Source: Candidatus Neomarinimicrobiota bacterium (lineage in GTDB: Bacteria > Fidelibacterota > Marinisomatia > Marinisomatales > TCS55). Taken from it: a stretch of DNA of 64,000 nucleotides. The stretch is from NCBI GenBank assembly GCA_018651745.1, contig JABIDL010000022.1, positions 1-64,000 on the forward strand, read 5' to 3'. Position numbers and translations under genes: made by a program. The notes under the pieces are model-generated. The model saw nothing but the letters and a program-made list of their open reading frames with translations, ran no database searches and had not been told where the DNA came from. Positions 1-8,903 of the stretch are shown here, in pieces (position 1 is the stretch's first letter; every line of letters begins with the position of its first letter).

Positions 1-388
1 CGCTCATGGGAACTTCATAGACAACTTCGATAGATGTATCACTTAGATATTTAACATCGCCAACCTGCACCGCACCGCGAATCATTCCTCGGACCTTTGT
101 TTTGATTACATCATCAAACATGGCATCACTCATTGTGGTTTCACTATCCACAGTTATTCCGTTTACAATTTCTACGAGGTTCCTCATAGCATCTACTTTG
201 GCAATTCGTAATGCCGCTCGGCGAGCCTGCGCAGCGTTGGTCAGTGCAATATCAGGAATGGCGCCAATACCGGTTGCTTGGATCTTCCGATCTGAATAAT
301 TGATGGATCCATTGTCAAATTGCTGACCGACAAATCCTTGTCCAGCTAAAAATGATGTTATAATAACGGTAGTAAAAATTCTAATCAT
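1..388 (-). CDS. LPP20/FlgP-like secreted protein, partial (runs off window start)
   Basis: Only the first ~129 residues are inside the window; the C-terminus lies beyond base 1. The start ATG follows a good ribosome binding site (GGAGGACAAA). The N-terminus is a short hydrophobic signal peptide (MIRIFTTVIITSFLAGQ). It is followed by a region rich in the pattern 'ATGIGAIPD...NAAQARRAALRIAKVDAMRNLVE', typical of the LPP20 / FlgP / CsgG-associated family of envelope proteins, where the alanine-rich helix precedes a small beta domain. The gene starts 11 bases after the stop of the FlgT-like gene and shares its strand, so the two are probably cotranscribed. In Vibrio, FlgP (LPP20 family) and FlgT work together at the outer-membrane basal body. 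Here no flagellar genes are next to it, so the role is open. Confidence 0.6.
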   Translation of the reverse strand, partial: MIRIFTTVIITSFLAGQGFVGQQFDNGSINYSDRKIQATGIGAIPDIALTNAAQARRAALRIAKVDAMRNLVEIVNGITVDSETTMSDAMFDDVIKTKVRGMIRGAVQVGDVKYLSDTSIEVVYEVPMS

Positions 389-399
389 TTTGTCCTCCT

Positions 400-1530
400 C
401 TACTGAACAATTTCCCCTGTTAAGCGGTTTCCGGTCATGCCGGTTATTTTAAAGCTGAGACCATCTGGTGAGGTCTGACTTAATCCCATCGCTAGGTTTA
501 CAGCTTTTCCCTCAAATTCTATTTCATATTCTGCAACACCATCATCTAAACTTTTTGCGTAGGCGTTCCTAATTCCTGGTACCGTTTGCGCTTTTAGGAA
601 TGATTCAAACGCCATATAAGATCCAAAATCTACATTTTTCAGTACAAGATATACCTTGATGAAATTGGATTGCTGGGTGCTCCACTTTTCAATCAACTGA
701 CGAATAATATCACCTCCGAGAACTTGTGCGGCAGCGTTTACGGCATTAATCCCGGCCGTTGATTCTGAAATGTGTACTTTTTTACCGCGTGCCTGTGGAA
801 CAACCGCCAGAATTTCACCGGTATCCACTCGAATTATTTTTCCGTTTATATCTGCCTGACCAGAATACATATTTGATTCTCTTTTCCCAAATTTAACTTT
901 TCCGCCAGAAGAAATTTTTGCGGTTCCTAAAACCAATATTTCAGCGCCGAGTTGGCTTGCGATTTTTGCCGCTGCTGCAACATTCCCCGCCAATGCCTGA
1001 TCATAATCCGACTTCCCCTTCAATGCTGCAATCAGTTGACGATCGACAACATCAAATCCTTTATCATAAAACATTTTCAATAGTTGCGTTTCGGCAAAAT
1101 CCGTCCCAACCTGATCAATAAGATTATCTTCTTTCACAAGAAAAATGATCCTGGGGCGGTTCATACTCGTCAGTAATGTTTGGAGTGCCATCTCATCTTG
1201 CATCACTTGATCCAAAATTTGAGTTACTTGCGCTTCAATGGTAACCTCCCACAAACCATCCGGTCCTTTGGCTTCAGAAAGCACCTCAAATGTTTTTACA
1301 AAGCCTTGTGCTTTGGAGTAAATATTGTCAGAAAAAGAAGTTGCTGTCACTTCAGTTTCCGAGGATATAAATGCACCAAGCCCAACTTCTACAGCATCGC
1401 GCTTGGCTTGATCGATAGCAGCATCTTTTGTCTGCCCGTATCCGGTTCCTTTTGCAGTCTGAGACATCAACGGTGAGCCCGTCGTAATCATTAGATAAAC
1501 TGCTAATATAAATATTCGAAAATTCCTCAT
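400..1530 (-). CDS. FlgT/CsgG-like periplasmic or outer-membrane assembly protein
   Basis: A 376-residue protein with signal peptide (MRNFRIFILAVYLMITTG...). The N-terminal part (about residues 20-115) has the FlgT_N-type pattern 'GTGYGQTKDAAIDQAKRDAV...GAFISSETEV'. The middle (about 120-260) looks like the FlgT-middle/CsgG fold, with 'IASQLGAEILVLGTA' and 'DTGEILAV'. The C-terminal part is a small alpha/beta domain. An upstream ATG at 1557 would add nine residues, but only the chosen ATG has a purine-rich site (AAAGGG) just before it. It leads a two-gene unit with the LPP20-like gene. Homologues help assemble flagellar rings or curli-like exporters; many FCB genomes carry such genes without flagella. 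Exact function is not determinable here. Confidence 0.6.
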   Translation of the reverse strand: MRNFRIFILAVYLMITTGSPLMSQTAKGTGYGQTKDAAIDQAKRDAVEVGLGAFISSETEVTATSFSDNIYSKAQGFVKTFEVLSEAKGPDGLWEVTIEAQVTQILDQVMQDEMALQTLLTSMNRPRIIFLVKEDNLIDQVGTDFAETQLLKMFYDKGFDVVDRQLIAALKGKSDYDQALAGNVAAAAKIASQLGAEILVLGTAKISSGGKVKFGKRESNMYSGQADINGKIIRVDTGEILAVVPQARGKKVHISESTAGINAVNAAAQVLGGDIIRQLIEKWSTQQSNFIKVYLVLKNVDFGSYMAFESFLKAQTVPGIRNAYAKSLDDGVAEYEIEFEGKAVNLAMGLSQTSPDGLSFKITGMTGNRLTGEIVQ

Positions 1531-1709
1531 ATGCCCTTTCTTTCTCTGTTGATGCATGAAAGTAGAGTAAATTATCTATATCTCTCTAAGGATGCAATGA
1601 TAAACATTGGGTCATGTGATCTACATCAACCTGGGATGTAAGAGTGTTTCATTTAACCAAAATTACGCCTAAATTTTCGTTTCGAACGAACCAACGAGAG
1701 GAATTTCTC

Positions 1710-2834
1710 ATGAAAAAACATTTATTCTTTGCCTTACCCGTTCTTTCCCTACTCATGCTTGCAGGCTGTAGCACCAAGCCAGAAAGCGACGTCGATACAC
1801 CAGAATATCACTATAAGTCCGGTATGCGTGCTGTGGATAATGGTGATTACCAACAGGCCATTAAATCTTTCCAACGATCAGTGGATCTCGATAAGAAATT
1901 TGCAATTGGATACGGTGGATTAGGACTCGCTCACGCTCATCTTGGTAATTATAGTGAAGCAAAAAGTTATGCAGGAAAATGCGGAAGCAAAGGTAAGAAA
2001 GATCCTGAAGCTCTAGCTTTAAGTGCGCGAGTCTGGATAACTATGAGACATTCTGAAAAAAAATGGTTTAATAAAGCAGAAAAATTTCTTGAAAAAGCCT
2101 TAAAACGAGATGAAAATCATGAAGGCGCTTTATACTGGTTCGGTGTAGCACATTTGTATCATTATGATTTTTCAGTCGCTGAGTCGTATTTCCGACGAGT
2201 GGTTAGTTTTAAGGGCGAATATGCCGGAAAAGCAGACCACCAATGGCAGAGATCCCAAAAAATTGTAAGAGCAATGCCGGGGACTCCAGCCGGTAAAAAA
2301 GTTGCGCTTCAAGAACAAATATCCCGCGCAGACATGGCAGTTATTTTTGCAGAAGAATTGAAGATTGGCGAATTGATTTCTCGGTTACCAAAGCAAAACT
2401 CAGGATTCCAAACTCCATCACAAATGGCAGAACAATCATCAATATCAACGCCAACCGATGCACGCGGTCACTGGGCGGAAGCGTGGGTGAAAGATATGAT
2501 TCGTTATGGTATTTTAGATCCATTCCCTGACGGAAATTTTTATCCGAACGATGTGGTTGATCGGGCCAATTATGCTATGGCCGTTCAACGACTTTTGGTT
2601 GTTGCAACCCGTGATGCAAGCTTGGAAACACGGTACTTTGGGGAAAACCCTTCACGGTTTAGCGATGTTCCCAGCAGCCATCCGGCATACAATGCAATGG
2701 CTTTATGTAGCGAGCGCGGTATTATGCAGTCCAATGTCATGACAGGAAATTTCAATCCTGCCGGAACCGTTGGAGGTGCCGATGCGCTTCTCATTGTGCG
2801 GATTTTGCAAACATCGCTTAGGATAACTTTCTGA
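1710..2834 (+). CDS. Lipoprotein with TPR repeats and C-terminal SLH domain
   Basis: A 374-residue lipoprotein: the signal peptide ends in the lipobox LMLAGC, with Cys20 as the acylation site. Residues ~30-170 hold about three TPR units (for example 'YHYKSGMRAVDNGDYQQAI', 'GGLGLAHAHLGNYSEAK', 'EGALYWFGVAHLYHYDFS'). The C-terminal third has S-layer homology motifs: 'ARGHWAEAWVKDMIRYGIL' with 'DGNFYPNDVVDRANYAMAV', then 'FSDVPSSHPAYNAMALCSER' with 'GNFNPAGTVGGADALLIV'. SLH domains bind peptidoglycan-linked polymers, so the protein may tie the outer membrane to the wall while the TPRs bind a partner. An upstream ATG at 1644 is in frame, but the start chosen has GAGAGGA at the right distance and begins the signal peptide. 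It is divergent from the FlgT-like gene. Confidence 0.75.
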   Translation: MKKHLFFALPVLSLLMLAGCSTKPESDVDTPEYHYKSGMRAVDNGDYQQAIKSFQRSVDLDKKFAIGYGGLGLAHAHLGNYSEAKSYAGKCGSKGKKDPEALALSARVWITMRHSEKKWFNKAEKFLEKALKRDENHEGALYWFGVAHLYHYDFSVAESYFRRVVSFKGEYAGKADHQWQRSQKIVRAMPGTPAGKKVALQEQISRADMAVIFAEELKIGELISRLPKQNSGFQTPSQMAEQSSISTPTDARGHWAEAWVKDMIRYGILDPFPDGNFYPNDVVDRANYAMAVQRLLVVATRDASLETRYFGENPSRFSDVPSSHPAYNAMALCSERGIMQSNVMTGNFNPAGTVGGADALLIVRILQTSLRITF

Positions 2835-2854
2835 TTTAATAGAAAAAACCACAT

Positions 2855-4012
2855 TCATTTTAACAGCACCATTTTTTTTGTAGCTGTAAAAGAACCTGCT
2901 GACACCCGATAAATATATATACCGGAAGAAAGCTGGTTTCCGTTTGCATCTCTGGCATCCCAAAATACTGATTTCATCCCGGCACTTTGATTTTGATTTA
3001 TAAGGGTTCTGACATTACGACCAATCATATCATGTACGGTGATTTCCACATCGGTCTGTTCTGGTAAATCATAATAGATTGTTGTGGTTGGATTAAAAGG
3101 ATTCGGATAATTCTGATATACAGAATATTCGTTTGGAATCCACTCGTCTGTCAAACTCAATACTTCCCGGTAACAGGTATTGTAATATCTAATTTCAGGA
3201 GTATAATCATAACTGTAGTCCCCGGGGCATAAGTGAGTATGGTAGCGATCGACAAAATGTGTGACACTATCTTCATCCATCAAATCATGAACATGTCCAT
3301 TTTGGGCATCAAAATCATCAGCCACAGGAGTGCTTCCATTTAATTCAGTACAGCCTAAGACAATCGTTCCATCACACATAATCCCGTAAACTTCAATTTC
3401 AGCTGAATCCGGCAAAGCGTTGGTAATTAGTCCTATATTTTCTAAAACTTCCAATGGGCCTTTTGTTGATGTGTGATAGTGATACATGCCGTTGTTCGTC
3501 GGATGTGCATTATAATAATCAAATGAAAATTTTTCCTCGGCAATATCGTGTTGGGGAGCTGCCAGAGGATTAAATAGCGCCACGCCATCCAATGCAATGC
3601 CTGCTAATCCCATTGGATATTCAAAACTGCTTGAATTTACATTGCCGTCCACAAGACTCGCATCAATCGTTATTCCTAAAGAGACAGGATTGCGTGGAAT
3701 AGATAAATTGAAGTCCTGCCCGGCAATCGTGTTTGGATTCAAAAAATATCCATCGCCTTGAGACACAAAAAGTATATAATTTGGATGGCTGCTTGGGTAA
3801 TACCAGCTTTGATGCGGCGGATTACCATCAGTATGGATAACGATATAATCATCATTCACAGTAATATCGGCGCAATCAAAATATTTTTGAAAAAATGCAG
3901 GAGCATTGGAATTGATCCAAGAATCACATGAATCCAACGTGATTTCCTGCGCGTTGAATCTGGATACGCTAAGGATTAATATGATTAGAAAACGGAGTTG
4001 ATTTTGCATCAT
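2855..4012 (-). CDS. Secreted YHYH domain protein with type IX secretion sorting domain
   Basis: A 385-residue protein with signal peptide (cleavage near SVSRFNA-QE). The centre holds the YHYH signature (GMYHYHTST) plus conserved histidines further on (GHVHDLMDED, HFVDRYHTHLCPGDY), which may bind metal; YHYH proteins have no settled biochemical role. The last ~90 residues are a type A Por/T9SS sorting domain: linker 'YSVYQNYPNPFNPTTTIYYD', then an FlgD-like Ig fold, 'SSGIYIYRVSAG' and the end 'TKKMVLLK'. The protein is therefore probably exported across the outer membrane and anchored or released. Two ATGs lie in tandem at the start; the second (4009) has the better spacing from AGGA. It is convergent with the SLH lipoprotein gene, 20 bases away. 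Confidence 0.75.
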   Translation of the reverse strand: MMQNQLRFLIILILSVSRFNAQEITLDSCDSWINSNAPAFFQKYFDCADITVNDDYIVIHTDGNPPHQSWYYPSSHPNYILFVSQGDGYFLNPNTIAGQDFNLSIPRNPVSLGITIDASLVDGNVNSSSFEYPMGLAGIALDGVALFNPLAAPQHDIAEEKFSFDYYNAHPTNNGMYHYHTSTKGPLEVLENIGLITNALPDSAEIEVYGIMCDGTIVLGCTELNGSTPVADDFDAQNGHVHDLMDEDSVTHFVDRYHTHLCPGDYSYDYTPEIRYYNTCYREVLSLTDEWIPNEYSVYQNYPNPFNPTTTIYYDLPEQTDVEITVHDMIGRNVRTLINQNQSAGMKSVFWDARDANGNQLSSGIYIYRVSAGSFTATKKMVLLK

Positions 4013-4075
4013 TATTCCTATTAATTGAGTAAGTTTAGTTTAAATGACTGACCAAGTTTGCCATTAAAAGTTAAA

Positions 4076-4930
4076 ATGAAAAGAATTTTCAATCTAGTAG
4101 ATGTAACACTCCTTATTTATTTGGGGCTGTTGTCTTTTCATATATTTGCTACAGCCTCAAATTTTTCAGCGTGGAAAATTCACATCGGAATAAATTTATT
4201 AATTTTTGCTGGGATCTTTCTATTAGCCAAGGTTGACCGCACATCCAAAAATTCTGCCATTGAATTTGTGCATCTTTTTTATCCCGTTTTTCTATTGATT
4301 TGGTTATACCCACAGGTTTGTTTGTTAAGATTTACCGTCATTCCTCAAGATCTTGATCCCATTCTTATTCAATGGGACACGGCGTTATTTGGTGAGCAGG
4401 TTTACCGTCGCATTGCGGTGTCTTTAAGTTTGTTCTGGAAAGAATTTTTCCATGGTATTTATTTTTTCTACTATGTGAGCTTGGGTTTATTTGCCATGCT
4501 TGCATATCGATCTCAAAGACGGTTAGTAGATACTTATTTATTCACACTTATTTTATGTATGTGCATTCACCAGTGGGGAGTGGTTCTTTTTCCATCAGCG
4601 GGACCAATACACTTGAGAACAGAACTCATTCCGGATGGGATTCTATTTATTCCAATCATGGATTTCATTTATTACAATGTGGATAAAGGTGGAGGTGCAT
4701 TTCCAAGCTTGCATTCAGCAGCTGTTCTTGTTGTATCTATTTTTGGCGCAAGAATGTTCCCCAAATGGAAAATACCAATCTATCTATTCTGTGCGGGTGT
4801 TTTATTTTCCACCTTTGCTAACCTATACCATTACCCTATCGATACTATTGCTGGTGTATTGACAGGCAGTTTGTGTATAGTTTTCTTCCCGAAGCTTTAT
4901 GATTATATTCACAGTGATGAAGTTAAATAA
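4076..4930 (+). CDS. PAP2-family membrane phosphatase / phosphotransferase
   Basis: About 284 residues, nearly all membrane-embedded (six or more hydrophobic segments). The C-terminal half carries PAP2 superfamily motifs: 'GAFPSLHSAAVLV' (motif with the catalytic-site serine and histidine) and 'NLYHYPIDTIAGVLTG' (second histidine plus aspartate). The general layout resembles inositol phosphorylceramide synthase-like and undecaprenyl- or phosphatidate-phosphatase-like members of the family, which move or remove phosphate on lipids. The reading frame extends upstream to a TTG at 4058, but the ATG is the simpler start; neither has a strong ribosome binding site. Its end overlaps the following lipoprotein gene by 14 bases, suggesting translational coupling. 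Substrate unknown. Confidence 0.75.
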   Translation: MKRIFNLVDVTLLIYLGLLSFHIFATASNFSAWKIHIGINLLIFAGIFLLAKVDRTSKNSAIEFVHLFYPVFLLIWLYPQVCLLRFTVIPQDLDPILIQWDTALFGEQVYRRIAVSLSLFWKEFFHGIYFFYYVSLGLFAMLAYRSQRRLVDTYLFTLILCMCIHQWGVVLFPSAGPIHLRTELIPDGILFIPIMDFIYYNVDKGGGAFPSLHSAAVLVVSIFGARMFPKWKIPIYLFCAGVLFSTFANLYHYPIDTIAGVLTGSLCIVFFPKLYDYIHSDEVK

Positions 4931-5888
4931 TTCACTTCTTGGATTAGTACTGCTTTGGTTTATAAGCATCCAATGCGTGGAAACAACCATCACAATTCGC
5001 GTATTGCCAGATGCCCATTATACCATGCGATTTCACTCCAGAGGAGATTCGTCTGATATTTTTAATGATGATTTCCCACACCCTGTAGGTGAAAATTGGT
5101 CACAATCTTCAATGAAAGAGGAAAACGGTGAAAATGATACTTGGATACAAATCACCCATGGGCTGTTGTCCGGGATACAGGAATTCCCTTCAGTTATAAA
5201 ATCATTTATTCCTTTAAACCATACAATACAAGTTGAAAAAACAGATGGATGGATTGCCACACAATATAAAGTGGATTATATATTTTCCGGAAGGAAAGCC
5301 TTCCAAAAATACCCTGAATTTGCAAAGCAGATTACCGGCGTTTTCTCTGATTCAACACAATGGATTTCAGAAGTATTGACTTATATCGTATCTCGCGGGA
5401 TGGAAACCCTTCAATTACATGAAGACACCGCCATTGATCCGGATTTGGTAGAGCGATTGCAAAATCATATGCGGGGATATTTTACGCACATAAAGGAAAA
5501 GGATTTATTTGAAGAATTAGATCAGGATTTTCTCCGAAAAGCTTTTAGCCCTTTTATTGGGGATATTTCACAAAATTATCTTCAAAGTCTATCGAAGGCA
5601 ATGGCGCCTTTTGAAAAAGGACTTCGCGTTACTAGTGGACTATCTGATGACGGAATTAAGCTTCATGTTTTTTTGCCTGGACTATTAACCACACACAATG
5701 CTGATAGTGTCTTGGGCGATACGCTTCAATGGTCATTTGGATTGGACGCATTCTTAAACGACGATTATAGAATTCAAGCGAAATCAATTGTCTATTCCCA
5801 GAGACAGATTCAAGCAGTAATTTTAGGGATTACAGTACTTGTACTATTGATTATCTGGATCATTTTCAAATCAAAGAATAGAGATTAA
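4917..5888 (+). CDS. Putative lipoprotein with C-terminal membrane anchor, unknown function
   Basis: About 323 residues. The N-terminus is a lipoprotein signal (MKLNNSLLGLVLLWFISIQC, Cys20), and the C-terminus is a transmembrane helix (AVILGITVLVLLIIWIIF) followed by KSKNRD. The body is mixed alpha/beta with no family I recognise; 'ITIRVLPDAHYTMRFHSRGDS' near the front looks like the start of a beta-sandwich. An in-frame ATG six codons upstream exists, but the chosen start gives the clean signal peptide. The gene begins inside the PAP2 gene and the next gene follows two bases after its stop, so all three are probably one transcript. Confidence 0.55.
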   Translation: MKLNNSLLGLVLLWFISIQCVETTITIRVLPDAHYTMRFHSRGDSSDIFNDDFPHPVGENWSQSSMKEENGENDTWIQITHGLLSGIQEFPSVIKSFIPLNHTIQVEKTDGWIATQYKVDYIFSGRKAFQKYPEFAKQITGVFSDSTQWISEVLTYIVSRGMETLQLHEDTAIDPDLVERLQNHMRGYFTHIKEKDLFEELDQDFLRKAFSPFIGDISQNYLQSLSKAMAPFEKGLRVTSGLSDDGIKLHVFLPGLLTTHNADSVLGDTLQWSFGLDAFLNDDYRIQAKSIVYSQRQIQAVILGITVLVLLIIWIIFKSKNRD

Positions 5889-5890
5889 TT

Positions 5891-6310
5891 ATGAGAAAAA
5901 TATTACCAATAATTCTGATCAGCGCATTTGCAACAGCCGGACCAAAATTCAGCGATGATCAACTCAAGGCGATGACGCCCCATTATTTCACGCGGAACCA
6001 TACCGCACCGAAATTGCTAGGCGTTTCTATTTATAAAACCAGAACGGGAAGAGTGTACCGCGTGGACATTAAAGCAGATAGAAATCGTTCAAATGATGAT
6101 TTGAGTTTTGCCTATTCAGCCCTCACTACAATGGGACAATACGCAAAAAAGAGATTTAAGGAGTTCGTTGTTGTGATGCATTACGATGTGCGGGGTAAAA
6201 ATCCAGAAGTGTGCGTAGGGAAAGCAAAATGTACACTGAATTGCTTTGTTCATAAGCGCATCTCATATGAAAAGTGGTGGAAGGAGTGCATTACTTTTAA
6301 GGAAATGTAA
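5891..6310 (+). CDS. Small secreted protein, unknown function
   Basis: 139 residues with a signal peptide (MRKILPIILISAFATAG). The mature part has four cysteines near the C-terminus (CVGKAKC, NCFVHK, WKECITF), spaced so that two disulfides are possible in the periplasm. I see 'GVSIYKTRTGRVYRVDIKAD' and 'FVVVMHYDVRGKNPEVC', which look like alternating beta strands. No family recognised. It starts two bases after the lipoprotein gene ends, so it is likely in the same transcript as the PAP2 gene. Confidence 0.55.
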   Translation: MRKILPIILISAFATAGPKFSDDQLKAMTPHYFTRNHTAPKLLGVSIYKTRTGRVYRVDIKADRNRSNDDLSFAYSALTTMGQYAKKRFKEFVVVMHYDVRGKNPEVCVGKAKCTLNCFVHKRISYEKWWKECITFKEM

Positions 6311-6376
6311 TGAGTGAGACCTTTCCTACAGCGCCACTTTTCAACATTAATATCTCTCAATTAATATCATAATACA

Positions 6377-6829
6377 GTGCTGGGATTCCTGCCTCTACTC
6401 ATAGCCGGAACTATCTGGCAATCAGATTCATCCTTTTCTCCGGATTCGTTTTTCACGCAAACTTATTTAAACACATCGAGCGTTTTCCATACAGAACCTG
6501 AAGTATTATTTACTAACCGCCCGCAGCATATTGACCTTTTTGTAGAATTTGATAAAGAAACGCTCGAATCGGTTCGACTTTATTTTCGAACAAATTCCAC
6601 AAACATTTGGCAGGAAATTCATTTGGGATATTTTCGCGGACGGTATCGATATTTATTCGATCCAAATATTATTCCCGGAATACAACTGGAGTATTTCTTT
6701 ATTGTAACACTAAAGGATTTTTCTATATATGCAGAACCACTTGATGAAAATGGAATGCTTTCCCCAATTAAAAAGCCCTTTCTGGATCCAGTTAAATACT
6801 ACAAAGCAAAACTGAAATCAAAACAATGA
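6377..6829 (+). CDS. Small exported protein upstream of ligA, unknown function
   Basis: 150 residues from a GTG start; an in-frame stop at 6362 leaves almost no room for another start and there is no clear ribosome binding site. The N-terminus (MLGFLPLLIAGTIWQ) looks like a short signal peptide. The rest reads as a single beta-sandwich ('HIDLFVEFDKETLESVRLYF', 'GRYRYLFDPNIIPGIQLEYF'), similar in style to Ig-like or carbohydrate-binding add-on domains. Its stop overlaps the ligA start (ATGA), so the two are translationally coupled, though no functional link is obvious. Confidence 0.55.
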   Translation: MLGFLPLLIAGTIWQSDSSFSPDSFFTQTYLNTSSVFHTEPEVLFTNRPQHIDLFVEFDKETLESVRLYFRTNSTNIWQEIHLGYFRGRYRYLFDPNIIPGIQLEYFFIVTLKDFSIYAEPLDENGMLSPIKKPFLDPVKYYKAKLKSKQ

Positions 6830-8826
6830 TCAACACAAAATTGAAAATTGAAAAACTTCGGAAAGAATTGGATGATCATAATTACCGGTATTATGTATTA
6901 GACGATCCCATTATTTCTGATTCAGAGTGGGATGTTCTTTTCCGTGAATTGCAAGAATTAGAAAATGCAAATCCCCACCTCGTGTCTCCGGAATCGCCTA
7001 CCCAGCGCGTTGGCGCAGAACCGCTCTCATCCTTTGGAAATGTGACACACCGAATTCCCATGCTATCGCTTCAAAATGGTATGGATGAAGATGAGTTGAA
7101 GGCATTTGACAATCGAATGAAAAAAGGGTTGGAGTTGGATTGGGTAGAATACGCTGCGGAACCAAAACTTGATGGAGTTGCCGTTGAGTTGGTTTACGAA
7201 AATGGACACTTCGTATCTGGATCTACTCGCGGAAATGGCGTGGTTGGAGAAGATATCACTCAAAACCTGAAAACAATCCGTGGAATTCCCTTAAAACTAC
7301 GTGGTAGCGATAATCATCTTCCATCTATCCTCGAAATTCGTGGAGAAATTTTCATTAGTAACCTCGATTTTGAGAAACTTAATCAAGCGCAGGAAGCATC
7401 AGGAAAAGAAAGATTTGCAAACCCGCGCAATGCCGCTGCAGGAAGCCTTCGCCAATTAGATTCTGCTATCACCGCTAGTCGCCGTCTTTCTATTTATTGT
7501 TATCAGCCTGGATTTATCGAAGGCGAATCTTTCGAAACACAAATAGATTTTCTTAAACAAATAAAAACGTGGGGACTTCCGGTAAATCCGGAAATTGAAG
7601 TTATGGCGGGGATAGATGCTGTTTTGAACTACCATCGTAAACTTGAATCAATGCGGGAAAACCTTCCATACGAAATTGATGGAACCGTTTTTAAAGTCAA
7701 TAACCTAACATTTCAGAATGATCTCGGAATACGCAGTAGAACTCCACGGTGGGCAATCGCCGGGAAATTCAAAGCCCAGCAAGTAACAACCATTGTGAAG
7801 GATATCATTGCATCCTTGGGGCGTACCGGCGCCGTTACGCCAGTCGCCACACTCAACCCGGTTGTGGTCGGCGGAGTAACCGTTGCACATGCTACACTGC
7901 ATAATCAAGACGAAATTGATCGAAAAGACATTCGCATCGGTGATACAGTTCTCATTCAGCGGGCGGGAGATGTGATTCCAAAAATTGTTCAAGTCATCAA
8001 AAATAAACGTCCCAATAAAACATTACGCTACACCCTTCCTACATCCTGCCCGGAATGCAACCATACAGTTTACCGTCCGGAAGGTGAGGCAGTAGCGCGA
8101 TGCCAAAATCTATCCTGTCCTGCTCAAGTGAAACGAAGGATTCAGCACTTCGTATCAAAAAATGCTATGGATATAGATGGTCTTGGTGAAAAACTGGTAA
8201 ACCAACTTGTAGATGAAAAATTGGTTTCATCAATTGATACGCTCTACCATCTTACGGAAATTCAAATGTCGGAATTAGATCGCATGGGTGAGAAATCTGC
8301 TCAGAATATTTTAGCTTCATTGGAATCTTCTAAACAAACCAATTTTCACCGATTTGTATATGCGCTTGGCATTCGTAATGTTGGCGAACATGTTGCGAAC
8401 GTATTAGAAAAAGCATATCGTGGTGATATGGAGTCGTTCATGTCAGCTGAACTGGACGATCTAGAAGCAATTGATGAGATTGGACCAATCGTTGCAGAAA
8501 CCATAGTGAATTTTTGGAATGATGAACAAAACAAAACTGTGGTAAATGCCTGTTTTAATCTGGGAATTAAATTAGAGAAACTTTCATTCCAGGCTCGAGG
8601 AATACTGGATGGAAAATCTTTTGTTTTTACCGGCTCTCTTGAATCAATGACTAGAAATAAAGCAAAAAATGCCATAGAAAATCTCAGTGGACGAGTTAGT
8701 GGGTCGGTAAGTAAAAAAACAGATTTTGTCGTAGCCGGTCCGGGATCCGGAAGTAAAAAGAAAAAAGCAGAGAAACTTGGAATTAAGGTTTTAACGGAAG
8801 AAGAATTTTTAGTGATGATTACATAG
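6826..8826 (+). CDS. ligA: NAD-dependent DNA ligase LigA
   Basis: 666 residues, normal length for bacterial LigA, which seals nicks during replication and repair using NAD+. Order seen: the Ia domain that binds NMN (residues 1-~65, 'HNYRYYVLDDPIISDSEWD'); adenylation domain with the lysine nucleophile in EPKLDG (Lys114) and 'RFANPRNAAAGSLRQLD'; OB domain ('GRTGAVTPVATLNPV'); four-cysteine zinc finger (CPECNHTVYRPEG...ARCQNLSC); helix-hairpin-helix region ('GIRNVGEHVANVLE', 'EIGPIVAETIVNF'); and a C-terminal BRCT domain ('LDGKSFVFTGSLESMTR'). All key parts are intact. A hairpin follows its stop codon. Confidence 0.97.
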   Translation: MINTKLKIEKLRKELDDHNYRYYVLDDPIISDSEWDVLFRELQELENANPHLVSPESPTQRVGAEPLSSFGNVTHRIPMLSLQNGMDEDELKAFDNRMKKGLELDWVEYAAEPKLDGVAVELVYENGHFVSGSTRGNGVVGEDITQNLKTIRGIPLKLRGSDNHLPSILEIRGEIFISNLDFEKLNQAQEASGKERFANPRNAAAGSLRQLDSAITASRRLSIYCYQPGFIEGESFETQIDFLKQIKTWGLPVNPEIEVMAGIDAVLNYHRKLESMRENLPYEIDGTVFKVNNLTFQNDLGIRSRTPRWAIAGKFKAQQVTTIVKDIIASLGRTGAVTPVATLNPVVVGGVTVAHATLHNQDEIDRKDIRIGDTVLIQRAGDVIPKIVQVIKNKRPNKTLRYTLPTSCPECNHTVYRPEGEAVARCQNLSCPAQVKRRIQHFVSKNAMDIDGLGEKLVNQLVDEKLVSSIDTLYHLTEIQMSELDRMGEKSAQNILASLESSKQTNFHRFVYALGIRNVGEHVANVLEKAYRGDMESFMSAELDDLEAIDEIGPIVAETIVNFWNDEQNKTVVNACFNLGIKLEKLSFQARGILDGKSFVFTGSLESMTRNKAKNAIENLSGRVSGSVSKKTDFVVAGPGSGSKKKKAEKLGIKVLTEEEFLVMIT

Positions 8827-8830
8827 GACC

Positions 8831-8850
8831 TCAAAGTCAAGAGACTTTGA
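8831..8850 (+). terminator. Perfect hairpin after ligA, probable terminator
   Basis: TCAAAGTC-AAGA-GACTTTGA forms an eight-base-pair stem with a four-base loop, five bases after the ligA stop. The downstream T-tract is weak (ATGATCTTTTG), so it may be only a partial terminator. No other structure lies in the 77-base gap before the next gene. Confidence 0.5.
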
Positions 8851-8903
8851 TGATCTTTTGTATAATGATTTGAATAATTTTTAAGAAAATAAGGTAATCA
8901 ATT

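Noticed and set aside
8346-8840. A 164-codon minus-strand frame opposite the end of ligA
   Set aside because: Fully antisense to the HhH and BRCT part of LigA, phenylalanine/serine-rich, no ribosome binding site.
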